A stretch of 64,000 bases of DNA from positions 1 to 64,000 of the forward strand of contig JAGHQL010000029.1 in the NCBI GenBank assembly GCA_020080175.1. Reading direction: 5' to 3'. Below are positions 45,900-57,197 of the stretch, piece after piece (within the stretch, counting starts at the first letter, position 1; the number at the start of each line of letters is the position of its first letter). The notes below the pieces were generated by a model. It saw only the letters and a list, made by a program, of their open reading frames with translations. It did not search any database and was not told the origin of the DNA. The translations under genes were made by a program, and so were the position numbers. This DNA comes from Glutinoglossum americanum (Eukaryota > Ascomycota > Geoglossomycetes > Geoglossales > Geoglossaceae).

Positions 45900-48800
45900 A
45901 TGGAAGGGGATTCCGTCATACAAATGGAGGCAAACGGACCTCATAGCGAATCTCGAGACGAGAGAAGCTCAGCCTCTTCATCGGAGAGTTATGCGACAAT
46001 GGAATCAGACTTTGCCGCAGCAATGGATGCAGCCTTTGGAAGGCCCACGACACCCCCCAGCGAAGCCCCAGGTTCAGAAGACATGTCAATGTCTCCCACC
46101 ACGCGGGGAGAGCCTGCTCAGGTATGCTCTGATAGGGCGAGTGATTCCACAACGTACACAGGCTCAACTGTGCGTCATACCCTGAACTCCTGTATAGAAG
46201 GCCGCGATCATGCAAATGGAGGAGAGTCATCTTTACGCCATATCTCGCAAAGCCCCCTTTCGCATACCACTTGTTGCGATTCTTCAGACTCAAGTGCCAC
46301 TGGCCATTCGAATTATCGGGTCCCAGATCAGACCCGTTCATTCTCGGCACGACTAAACCTACTGGATCGTCCAACCGCACCTCAGGACGCCTCCAAAATT
46401 TCCATTTCAGGTAGTAATACAGCCACGTCTCTACCAGGGATTGTCCCTCTACCGCCTAATACCACTGTTCCTCCTACTACCAGTCCAACAACTACTCAAA
46501 AGAAGAGAGATCATCCCGTCTACCCTAATCAAGCCTTTTCTGTTCTTCAATCACAATACAACCCTCCTCCGTACCTTCCACATCCACTCCGGAAACGCAG
46601 TTCCCACCCCTCACAGTTCACATCGTATTCAGCCTCTGCAGTCAGCCATCGGCACTCGAGGGAACTTGGAAATACAGACCCCGGCTCAAAAACTGCGGGC
46701 AACACTCCAGCTTCAAGCCCAAAGCTCTATACTCCTGGCCAAGGCTCCCCAGTATCCGACATGACTAATGATGGGGGAATATACAGTAGCCCTTTCTTGC
46801 ATTGGACGCAGAGGCAGGCGCCTAAGGAGTGAGTTCAGGCCCCCCATTTTTACAGCACCTATCCCCAGTCTTCCTCCCTACCCCTACCCCTTGAGAGACC
46901 TCTATCTCATAACCCACCACGAACCTCTACTTTATGGAAGTCTGAGATATCTTCCCCTTCTCACCTGAACCTCGTCTGAAACCATAAGAGGAATTCTGAA
47001 TCTTAATATAACTTTACAGAACTCACATCGCGGATGTCGATTTTGATCCAATTTCCGGTCGGAAACTTCTGAATCAATACGAGATTGTGGATGAGATCGG
47101 CCGCGGAGTACATGGCAAAGTAAAGCTCGGTCGGAACCTTGAGACTGGTGATCTTGTGGCTATCAAAATAGTCGATCGCTATCCCAAGCGCCGCCGCCTA
47201 GGCAAGCCCCAAACACCAGAGGATAAGGTGAAAAAGGAGGTCGCAATTTTGAAGAAATGTCGGCATCCTAACGTCGTTAGCCTGCTTGAGGTGGTTGACG
47301 ACCCGGCAAAGAAGAAAGTCTACATCATACTTGAGTATGTGGCACTTGGGGAGATTGTTTGGCGGAAGAAAGGGGATAAAGATATCGTTGCTATGGAAAG
47401 ACGCCGCCAAGACTACGAGAGGCGTGGCCTGGTAGAGCAAGAAATGAAAGCGGAAGAATTGCGGGTTCTACGAGATATAGGCAGGCGAAAGGAGAAACAA
47501 GAAAGACGACGGGCGGGACGGCAGGTGCATTCATCAGCAGGACCTGATTTCTGGAGCTTGGAACACGGTGGAGAATCCGAAGGCGATGACCAGGTCGACG
47601 CGGTTGCGGCTACTATCGAGGAGGGTATCGCTACGACAGACTTTGCCAGACCTGCAGATAACCGTCGGATATCTGCCTCTACCTCACATGCAACGAGCTC
47701 TCGGGCACCAACCCCTGTTCCTCTTGAACTCGACATACCGCCTCTGGACTCCGATAATGAAGATGACGAACCTGCCACCATGTCTTCAAGTCGATCCCAT
47801 CACTTTCAGAGGGAGCTCGATGGCACTATGTATGGCGCCTATATCCAGGAGTACCAAACTCGTACGCCTAGCGTCACCAATAGTTTCAGCTCCCACTTAT
47901 CTTCGGAAGATATTTTTGATCCGTACGAAGAAGAGTATTCTTACGTGCCCTGTCTAACCTTGGGGCAGGCACGCCAGACATTCCGTGACACTGTGTTAGG
48001 CCTTGAATATCTCCACTATCAGGGAATAATCCATCGGGACATTAAGCCTGCCAATCTTCTCTGGACTAGCCAGAATAGGGTGAAGATCTCAGATTTTGGT
48101 GTGTCGTATCTAGGCAGGCCTATAAGAGACGATAACTCCATCGGTGATTCGGAAATTGACAATGAAAAGTGGGACGAGGCGATCGAGCTTGCGAAGACCG
48201 TAGGGACGCCTGCCTTCTATGCACCAGAGCTCTGCTATACGGACTTCACAAAGCCGCGACCTTCTATCACAGGCCAAATCGATGTCTGGGCACTGGGTGT
48301 AACCTTGTATTGTCTCATTTTCGCCCGGCTACCGTTTCTAGCAGAAGACGAGTTTGCACTTTTCAAGGCAATCGCTGAAGACGATGTCTTCATCCCTAGG
48401 AAGCGCCTAAAGGCCACTAGTGGATGCCGTTCGAACTTAACTTCAGGTCCAACACCAGCTCCTATAGAGCCTTCGTCGGATCAACTTTACGAAAATATCG
48501 ATGACGACCTATACGATTTGCTAAGACGCCTTTTGCTAAAAGATTCGAGAAAACGCATCGCGCTCCGCGAAGTGAAACGGCACCCGTGGGTGCTCCACGG
48601 CATCTCAAACCCTGTCGCGTGGATTGAAGAAACTGATCCTGCCCGCCAGAACGAAGGCAAGAAGATCGAGGTGTCAACTGAAGAGGTCGAAAAAGCTGTT
48701 GTGCCAATTGGCATCATTGAGCGTGTGCGGTCCGGAATCCGCAAGGTGGGACAAGCGATAATGGGCAAGGGCAGGGAGAGGGAGGGCGGGAGATGCAGGG

Positions 48801-48955
48801 CGAGGAGCAGTGTGCACTCTGAGGAGACCTCGCCAGCGCCCACCGCTGCTTCTTTCAGCAGAGCAAGCATGCGAGAGGGAAGACGATCAAGTTTGAAAGG
48901 CGATGAATTTGTTACTGCGGCACTCCGATCTAATTCTGTCCAAAGATTACATTGA
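45900..48955 (+). CDS. Ser/Thr kinase, CaMKK / Ssp1-Sak1 type
   Basis: Upstream activating kinase of the CaMKK group (S. pombe Ssp1; yeast Sak1/Tos3/Elm1), expected to phosphorylate AMPK/Snf1-like kinases. Two exons, 45900-46828 and 47020-48955, with a 191-nt intron, giving 954 residues. The first 310 residues are Ser/Pro-rich. The kinase domain begins at about 325 with ETHIADVDFDPISGRKLLNQ, then EIGRGVHGKVKLG, VAIKIV and HPNVVSLLEVVDDP. A charged, disordered insert of about 175 residues (roughly 420-600) splits the hinge region. The domain resumes with YLHYQGIIHRDIKPANLLW (about 640), KISDFGVSYLG and GTPAFYAPELC. ITGQIDVWALGVTLYCLIF and RHPWV follow. The last 26 bp overlap the convergent AIM22 coding sequence. 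Confidence 0.87.
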
Positions 48956-50633
48956 GCCACTTTCCAAGCTCCTCCACAATCTTTCGATCTTCATCATAGA
49001 AAGCCCCATGCAGCGATTTTCCCAAGAGTTCTCCCCAGTCCATAATTTCGTGGATTCTCTTTCCTCCTAGCGAGGCATGTAGCCCCGCCGCTTGGATTTT
49101 GGCGTGCGCAGAATCAGACGATAGGGATATATGACTGGATGTTACGGTGCATGAGCGAGCGGTGATGGATACGCGGGTCTGGAGATCATTACAACGAATA
49201 CCATCTATAATCAGCCTTTTTTCCATATCTTCTCAAGACATATTATCAGACATTGTCTTTCGATTTCTTTTTTTTTTTTGATCAAGCATGAAAGGGGGTT
49301 TTCCTTCTGCCAGCAGTAGTTTGATATCAACAGACCGGCGTGGAAGTCTTCGACGGAAACTGGGGACTTTGGGGTAACGGAAGGGACAAATGGATCATGG
49401 AAGGGACTCTTTCTTTTCTCAATGTCCTAAGTAACTCCAAGGGATAGTGCAGGGGGAACTTACGGATAAGGGAAGAGATGCAGGAAGGGCAGGACGGGTG
49501 CGAGAATCTTCCGGCGTGACGTGGCTGGATAATGTAAATTGTGGCGTCTGCGCGTATATCCAATCCGATGACTACTTTCAAAGCCGACAAAGTCAAGACA
49601 AGTTCTGCTATGTCTTTGGCAGCTCTACACTGACCTTCAGCTCCGCAATCCCAGTTGCTATCTCTTCGAACTCTGCATCTTCCTCTCTGATGACCCCACC
49701 TCTCCAACCCTGACCCTCATATATCGTATCGGAAGGTGATATCCTCCAAATACCACACCTAATCCCATACATCTTCATAAACTCAGCCACGACAGCCTCC
49801 TTGAACTCCTCGACCCCCACATCCGCATTCGCGACAGGCGAACTTACGCTCTCGACGCCGCGGGCTCTTATATACGCCTTCGCTGGTGAATGCAAATATA
49901 GAGGTATCGCAGCTAGGTATGGGGATGAGAGAAGGCAAGTCCCGTGGTGCAGGGAGCGCTGGCGTGTGAGTTTGTATGCACTACCGGAAATTTTGCGAGG
50001 TATGCTTTGAGGGTTAGAGGCTAGAACAATATCATGTCGTTCGTTGACGTGTGCATGTGCGACTCCAAGACGGCGTAGGGCGCGCACAACCATCGAGGCG
50101 TGCTTGTCCCGGTGGAAATTAGTGGTAGGGGTGATTACGCTGTAATTGACATTTCCATGGTCGTGGAAGACGGTGCCACCACCGCTTCTCCGGCGGACTA
50201 GTAATGGGGGATTTTTCACGAGAGCCCGTGGGATTGCTTCGCCTAAGCCTCTGCCGTGGTTGAGTAACCCTAGGTTGACCTCCACCCAAGGGTTCTGGTT
50301 GCGTCCGAGGATGATGCTAGGGCTGTTAGAGTAGAGGAAGAGGACAGTGCTGTCCGGGGGGGTTTTTTGAAGAAGGAAATGCTCTATGCTGAGGTTTGTG
50401 AAGGGAGAATGGATTTGAGAGATATATACTTGAAGGGTGGATTTGGGATTCGAGACACCGGATGCGAATGAAGAGTGTGAACGCAGGCCATGCGGATGAC
50501 CCCACTGCAGGGGGAGAAATGTAGGATATGATTTGGGCCAGAGATAGATGCCTCGCGATGGTGCCATCGTCTGATAGGGAAAACCACTACCCTTCCTGGG
50601 GACGTTGAAGATGGTGAGGGGATAAGCAGGCAT
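48930..50633 (-). CDS. AIM22: Lipoate-protein ligase A (AIM22/LPLA type)
   Basis: Mitochondrial enzyme of the BPL/LplA fold needed to attach lipoate to the 2-oxoacid dehydrogenases and glycine cleavage H protein. Three exons: 50633-49635, 49571-49464 and 49178-48930, 451 residues. Introns are 63 and 285 nt. Motifs are HSPFTNLSIEHFLLQ, the lipoate-site RRRSGGGTVFHDHGNVNYSVI (written here as the family core), KISGSAYKLTRQRSLHHGTCL and PDTIYEGQGW-like sequence. Exon 2 gives DWIYAQTPQFTLSSH. Exon 3 gives ITARSCTVTSSHISL and GGKRIHEIMDWGELL, matching the accessory domain. The first Met (50633) is used; MAPSRG at 50567 is an alternative. The 3' coding end overlaps the CaMKK gene by 26 bp. Confidence 0.87.
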
Positions 50634-50869
50634 GTAAACATTTAAGGCGGCTCTTCATTTCGGATCAGGGCCAACTGGATAACGGTTGGTCCGCTTAAGC
50701 CAGTACAACAAAAAAAAAAACTCCACTGTTCTTTTGCACAATATCAATTCGTTAGGGATCTCTACGCCGAAACAACGTCCTGAGGCATTGAGGTGGGTTC
50801 TTGCTTCTGGATACTTTATGGAATATATGGAAATTTTCTGACTCCACGTAACTGGTAGGTCTTACCAAA
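50634..50869. promoter_or_regulatory. Bidirectional promoter, AIM22 / ARO2
   Basis: 236 bp separate the two start codons. An A10 run lies at about 50710-50719. It must serve both genes. Confidence 0.5.
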
Positions 50870-52370
50870 ATGTCGACATTTGGTGATTTTTTCAGGGTGA
50901 CTACGTAGGTACATTCGCTGCAATTCTCTCGCCCCACCCAATGAATAGCACCTGCGATGTATCCAAGATCAATGAGAATAACGTTGTCACATTTGTCCGT
51001 AGATATGGCGAGTCTCATTGCCCTTCCGTCGGCTGCATCGTCGATGGCTGTCCGCCTGGTATGGAACTCACGGAGGACGACATCCAGCCCCAACTGTCGC
51101 GGAGAAGGCCAGGCCAGAGCGCTCTAACGACGCCTGTGAGCTCTTCACTCGCAAAAACCCAACCAATTGGTGGTTAGTTATTGACGCAGGCTGCACAACA
51201 GAGAAACGAGAAAGACCGAGTGCAGATACAGTCAGGGACAGAGTTTGGAATTACCCTGGGAACACCGATTGGGCTAATTGTGCGGAACGAGGATCAGCGA
51301 CCAAAGGACTATGGTGGAGGAAGTATGGATTCGTTTCCAAGGCCTAGTCACGCCGACTACACGTACCGAGAGAAGTATGGGATTGGAGCAAGCAGTGGTG
51401 GAGGAAGGAGCAGTGCTCGGGAGACGATAGGTATATACGTCCGTCCATACTAGAACCGCATTACAGAATACTAATCGCTTGTCCCCATCTTCCAGGCCGC
51501 GTAGCAGCAGGAGCAATTGCCGAGAAATACCTCTTCATCGCCCACAACATCACAATAACAGCTTTCGTCTCCTCCGTCGGCTCCATCCACCTCTTCCCCC
51601 CCACATCTGCCCACCCCTCCCCTTCCACCAACCCCGCCTTCCTCTCTCTCCTCCAAACCATCGACCGTGAAACTGTCGACTCTTTCACTCCCGTTCGCTG
51701 TCCCGACGCTAACGCAGCCGAACGCATGGCCGAGGCCATCGCCGACTACCGTGACCGCAAAGACAGCATCGGCGGGACCGTCACCTGCGTTATAAGAAAC
51801 GTCCCCACGGGCCTCGGCGAGCCTGTATTCGATAAACTGGAAGCAATGCTCGCACACGCTATGCTCAGCATCCCCGCCACCAAAGGCTTCGAAGTCGGCT
51901 CCGGCTTCAGCGGCTGCGAAGTCCCAGGCTCAATCCACAACGACCCCTTTATCCGGGCGCCCGCCACCCTTTCCCCCCTAACAGCAAACCCCCTTCCTCG
52001 ACCCCGCCTAACAACTAAAACCAACAACTCTGGTGGTATCCAAGGCGGCATCACAAACGGCTCTCCTATCTACTTCCGCGTGGCCTTCAAACCCCCTGCC
52101 ACAATCGGCCAGGCTCAACACACCGCCCTCTACGATGGCGACGAAGGGATCCTCGAAGCCAAGGGCCGCCACGACCCCTGCGTCGTCCCGCGCGCTGTGC
52201 CAATCGTAGAGGCTATGGCCGCGCTAGTGGTTATGGATGCACTACTGGCGCAGCAGGCGAGGCAGACAGCCAGGTCACTATTACCAGCTTTAAACATGGG
52301 AAAGACGGCCGGTGGTACGAGAGTGGTGGAGAAGGAGGTAGAAGGGAATGATGGTAGTGTTCCCTGCTAA
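50870..52370 (+). CDS. ARO2: Chorismate synthase
   Basis: Last enzyme of the shikimate pathway; converts 5-enolpyruvylshikimate 3-phosphate to chorismate using reduced FMN. Four exons: 50870-50904, 51003-51135, 51202-51430 and 51496-52370, 423 residues. Introns are 98, 66 and 65 nt. [12 protein letters not shown] joins [19 protein letters not shown] across intron 1. Further signatures are [51 protein letters not shown] and [28 protein letters not shown] and [19 protein letters not shown] complete the active site. The fungal bifunctional form has its own flavin reductase activity; that is family knowledge. A diverged second copy of the last 65 codons lies just downstream. The stop TAA sits inside a TGCTAACAG string that resembles a branch point plus acceptor. 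Confidence 0.95.
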
Positions 52371-53401
52371 CAGAGAACAAACAACATCACTGTCCCCTCT
52401 ACTTCAACATCCCTGCGCTGTATCGCGCGCCGCACCCATCATAGAAGCTATGGCGGCGCTGGCGATCACGGGTGCATTGTTGGTGCGGACAGCTAGGCCG
52501 CTATTACCGGTATTAAACGCTAGAAAGACTGTTAGTGGCGCGAAAGCGGTAGAGAGGATAGTGGAGAACGATGGCGATGTTGCTTGTTACTACTTTTGCA
52601 TAGAATACTCCAAAATAGACTCAATCCGAAAACCTCGTGAAGTTGCCTCCCCAGTTAACCACCAACCCCAAACACCAACACAACCCTTTAGCCTCACATT
52701 GGCCTGCACAAATCGCCAAAGAAGTTTCAAGGACCAAAACAATGATCGTTGGTCATGAAGTTTTTTTTTCATTTGCTATAAAACTAGCTACAGCAGCCAC
52801 CCCATTCTACCAGGCGCGGCGACACACAGCCTAGCCCATGTATTGATCTTTTCCAGGGTATCAAGTACATAAGACAAAGATATTGTACTTTTTTTTTTTC
52901 TTTTCCCACTTGTGCAAGAGAGACTCCAGCACTTCCCTTCTTTTGTGTATTGGCCCAGGGCCGTACATGACTGAGCGCGAGCCCGATTTCTTTTCCCGCA
53001 AGTCTTTCGACAAATACAAGGCCTCCCTTTTTTTTTTCCAAATCCATTTTGTTAGGAGAACGAAGGGTTACAGTCCATCACTGAAGGAAGATATACATGT
53101 CATGATCCGTTAGACAAGGGAATTCGAATATCACCAGAAGGCCTGGTTGCCATAAAAGGAGGTATCACAAAAAAACATTATGAAGTTTAAAACACAGCCG
53201 AACCCCGATATCGCCCCAGTACCTGTCCATGCATCCCAAACAGAAATGGAAAGATGAAGATACGCCGATTTTGCGGATCGAGCAGCAAGTACCTGAATCG
53301 CCAGGATCTTTGAAACAAGGAAATATGACGGTAGAAGCTGCCGGCAGGGCGACGGCGCCCGCATGACAAAGTAGAGGGGCGGATGCTGGAATGTGGATAA
53401 A
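52371..53401. other. Interval between ARO2 and the RasGEF gene
   Basis: The first 230 bp hold the ARO2 partial duplicate. The rest (52600-53401) has T runs at 52762-52769, 52892-52902 and 53029-53038 and looks like two convergent 3' UTRs. No other gene is supported. Confidence 0.5.
52405..52595 (+). pseudogene. Partial tandem copy of the ARO2 3' end
   Basis: About 190 bp resembling the last exon segment of ARO2 (52171-52367), shifted by roughly 230 bp. In one frame it encodes HPCAVSRAAPIIEAMAAL, then LLVRTARPLLPVLN and VENDGDVAC. By eye about 36 of 60 aligned residues match the ARO2 C-terminus. The upstream three-quarters of the enzyme is absent, so this is a truncated duplicate. Its frame is still open, so an alternative last exon is possible but unproven. 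Confidence 0.8.
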
Positions 53402-56400
53402 TCAGGTAGGGGTGAGTGTGACTTTATCTCTAATAGAAGAGTGACCCCAGCCAAGAAATGAAGAGTTGGACGGCTGGGTGTCAACAGGTGTTGTGCGCTG
53501 TGAGGGTGTTTCGCGAGGTTCGAGCAAGAGCGATCGGCGATAGTATTCCTGGACGTTGGCTGAATCCGACGACCGTACACGTACAATCTGAGCCTGAATC
53601 CACTCTTGAAGCTCAGGAACTTCCGTCAGTCTGTAGGGAATCTGAAAGCGTTGCAACTCTCCAATGATTTTGGCCGTCTTCACATGCTTATCAAAGTTGA
53701 TAACCGAGACACTGTCACTGGCCCCATCTCCTGGGAGCTGACGGGTGGCTTGGTTTCCAACATCGACAAAAGTAAGCTGCAACCAATTAGTACGGCCGTA
53801 GAATCGAATGAAGTATTGACACTTACATCGGTCAGATATGTTCCCACAAACGGCAAGCAAGGAGGAACATGGTTCTGTAATCGTTGTCGGAGCACAGCAT
53901 AATTCCGGGACACTTCTACAATGTTTCGAAGGCTATTGAGAGTGGCCTTAGTCTTCTGAGAAACCACTTCCCATGTCCTCTTTAGGCGCAAGATGGTGGA
54001 AGAATTGAGAGAGCAAATAATTGCCATCAATGAGTCGTAGTTGTTCAACTCCAGACACTTGTTGCCTATCTTGACCCATTGTTTGATGATAGAAGCTCGT
54101 TTTTTGGCATCCTCAGGGTGAAGGATCGTATCAGCAACCAGCGTTGCCAGATCGGTGGAGAGTGTTGACATGGCTCGTACGTTGATCGCAATTGATCCTG
54201 ACTTTTTCATCCATTCTGTGGCTAGAAGTTCGTCTGGCAGAATAGAACAGAATATTCTAGACTCCTTAAGCGTGAACTGTCGAGCAAGTTCAAGCGGATC
54301 AAAATCCAAGATACTAGGGCTGCTGCCTCCCACCTTCCATACCCTCAAATGATTCAGCTGACTCCTCGAAACGATGGGAGGTGGCATTGGTGTATCCGGC
54401 GAGATATATTGAGCAATTGAAGTATTTGTCTTTCCGATAGAGGACACTAGGCGAGGGACAAGAGGTCCGTTTACAGACGAAACCTTCTCCGCAAGTTCTG
54501 CCAGTCTTTTGCCGGCAGCAGGAAGAACGACTTTCAACTGTTCATTGGCGAAAGGAATAATAATGTCAAGAGCATCTTGATCGGCACTCTGGCGCCAGTG
54601 TGACTCTAGCCATCCCTTAAACACGTTGTAGACACGTAATCGGACGGGAGCAGAAATATGTGGACTATCGGCAACATAATCGAATCGGTTGACGAGTGCT
54701 TTCGCGAAGTCCGTTGGTGTCGTAAAGAGACGAAATGTAAGATAGAAAGTAGAAACAAACATAGAATCTGGTGTAGAATCATGCGTTGTTAAACGTTCAA
54801 TCAGTGCCGGGAGAGTGCCTCCAGTGATCTGCCCTTCTTTGTTGAAAACCAATTCATGGGCAAAAGTCTTCTCAAGAATTTTTGCTTCGGTTTCTTCTTC
54901 ACATTCCTCTGCTAGTGTTGTCTCGCTACCAGACATACTATGGTCCATGTTCAATGCTGATGTAATATGGTTTGGAGGAAGCTCTTGTATAGTCGATGGC
55001 GGTTCAGGCGCAGCCACTGCTGACAGTCTACGCATCACCAGACTAGTCTCCGAATCACGGACGCTGTCCACATATGTACTGTCCGTACCAGTGCCCAAAG
55101 TTCCGATACTATCCGTACGCAAAGATTGATCGTAACTAAAGTTAGTATCGTTTTCTTTGCCTTCAACGACGCCAGATATCTGATCACCATCCAACAAAGG
55201 GCCCGACAGCTGTGGGAGAGGTGGAAGGAGACCGTCCGTGGAAGGTTGGGTAGGGCGAGTATCCACAACAGATTCAGGTGCCTCACTAAGAACAGGAGTT
55301 TCATTGGGTATCTCCGGTAAGGGTTTATCGTCCTCGGTGCCTTGGGGCAGCGGTAGCGATTGTGGACGATCTACCGGCCCCGCAAGCGGGGTGTCTAGGG
55401 CTTCTGGTTGCTCCGCTTCCATTACAACATCCCCACGCCCCCCATCAATTGGAACTTCGAAAATGGTACCCGAAAACCCTAGGCCATCAGAGGTCACTTC
55501 GAACTCGAAATCTCCAATTCGCTCAATCACAAACTTCGTCTTCGCTACACACTCGCCAGCTGCCTTGACACACGCTGTGGCAGCACCCATCAGCTTTCTC
55601 CCCTCATCAGGCATCATTATATCCTCAGTTTCCTCTTGCCCACGCGCCGGCATGACTACTTCCCGAGCTGCCAAAACTAGGTCGGTAATTGTTCCATACA
55701 TTGCGTCTTTGGCTTTTTCCAGAGGCTCCGCGCGCTGTGAATCACGTTCCCATACCGCTTCAATAACTGCAAGTAGATCCCGGCCTGAGGCAACGGATTG
55801 TTGAGTAGTCAAGAGAAGCTCAGTTGAGGACCGGGACTGCAGATGCAAACGGCCTATGAAGGAGCCAAGGTAGGACAAGAATATGTCGTGTGTTGCGCTT
55901 AGCCGTTCCGATGCGAGGTTGTAACTTCGGGGCCCCGTGCTCTGGCCAGTATAGGACACACGGTGCGATATGGAAAGTCTGTTATTGATCTGTACCGATG
56001 CCGGTCGAGATGCAGGGTGAGAGGAGTAAGAGGTGCTAGAGCGATTTGTAGCCGCGTATGTCTGCAGAGGAAAGCCCGTTTGCTCCCAGTCATCCCTGGC
56101 TGGTGCATCCGAACGTAGCACCAAACCGACGTCGTTACCCGATGGTGACTGAGATTCACCAGTCAATCCATCTTCTGCAATTCCGTACATGTGCTCCGGA
56201 GCGGCATGCGTAAAGGTAGCCGGATATTCCGCTGGGGGAGTGGGAGGAGCAATGGCCTCCTCCAAACCAAAATCAATCAATTCATCCAGCATGCGATAAG
56301 ACCCAAAGTCCTGCTCCCATACGTCCAAAAACTTCACGCCACGGGTGACAATCTTAAAGGCCTTTAGGATAATTTCGTCAATGACATCGCCTATCCTCTC

Positions 56401-57197
56401 GTCAGATTTCACACATAAAGCAACGTCTTGTAGTCTCTTCGCGGTTCGCACAAGGGCCGACAAATCTGCGAGTAACGCTTTGCGATTTGCTCGAAGGCCT
56501 GGGTGGCTTTTCACAAGTTCCGACTCTCGTGTGAGACAACCAGTATGTTCCTGTGAGATGAAGTAAGCGTCACTCTAAATGCGAGAAGGGATCTCCTATC
56601 TCGAAGAAAGCGATAATAAACTGCCATGGATCTTACCAATAAAAATCTGACGCCTGCAATGATCCCTTTCATAAACTCTTGGTTATAAAAGACCTCGATG
56701 TTGGCCTGCGTTTCGCCGCGAACCAGGTCCCAGAAGTTCAATAGCGCTCTTAGAAGGTTCCGAATTTGGTCAGCATCATATGCCTCGCAATAATTTGTCG
56801 GAAGCCATCCTCTCGTATCTGATGCCAACAACGTTCCATCTGCCCATCCATTCGTGTGTATCGAATGTACCATAATGATCTCACCCTCTTTGAGAGAGAG
56901 AGTCACAGTTGACGAGAATTCCCCTGAGCCCGGACTAAAAGGATAGAACGCGCGAAGGAATTTGTGGAATACAGGCTGTGGCGGCTGTTCTGGCTGCCGT
57001 AATAAAGTTTCCTGCGAGCCATTTGGAGTCGGAGGGGGGGTCATCTGAGAGTGTGACCTCGCCGAACCTGCTCGACTTCGTGATGAACACAGCGAATGTT
57101 TTTGAGAAACAGTGCTTGATGTTCGACTATGGCCTTTGACTATATGGAGAGGGGCGATGTATACACTAGACGTCGACGAAGTCTCCGAGTCTCTCAT
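53402..57197 (-). CDS. Ras guanine-nucleotide exchange factor, Cdc25 type with SH3
   Basis: Exchange factor that activates Ras at the membrane (yeast Cdc25, S. pombe Ste6 relatives). Three exons: 57197-56637, 56550-53827 and 53776-53402, 1219 residues. Introns are 86 and 50 nt. An SH3 domain lies at about residues 82-140 (LRAFYPFSPGSGEFSS, then GWADGTLLASDTRGWLPTNYC). A helical region with FLLEHTGCLTRESELVKS spans intron 1. A long Ser/Pro/Glu linker follows. The RasGEF N-domain starts near 750 (HELVFNKEGQITGGTL, STFYLTFRLFTTPTDFA). The catalytic domain begins near 935 (DPLELARQFTLKESRIFCSI) and includes NNYDSLMAIICSLNSSTI, RLKRTWEVV and PCLPFVGTYLTDLTFVDVGN. IPYRLTEVPELQEWI lies near its end. 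The full canonical domain order is present. Confidence 0.92.
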
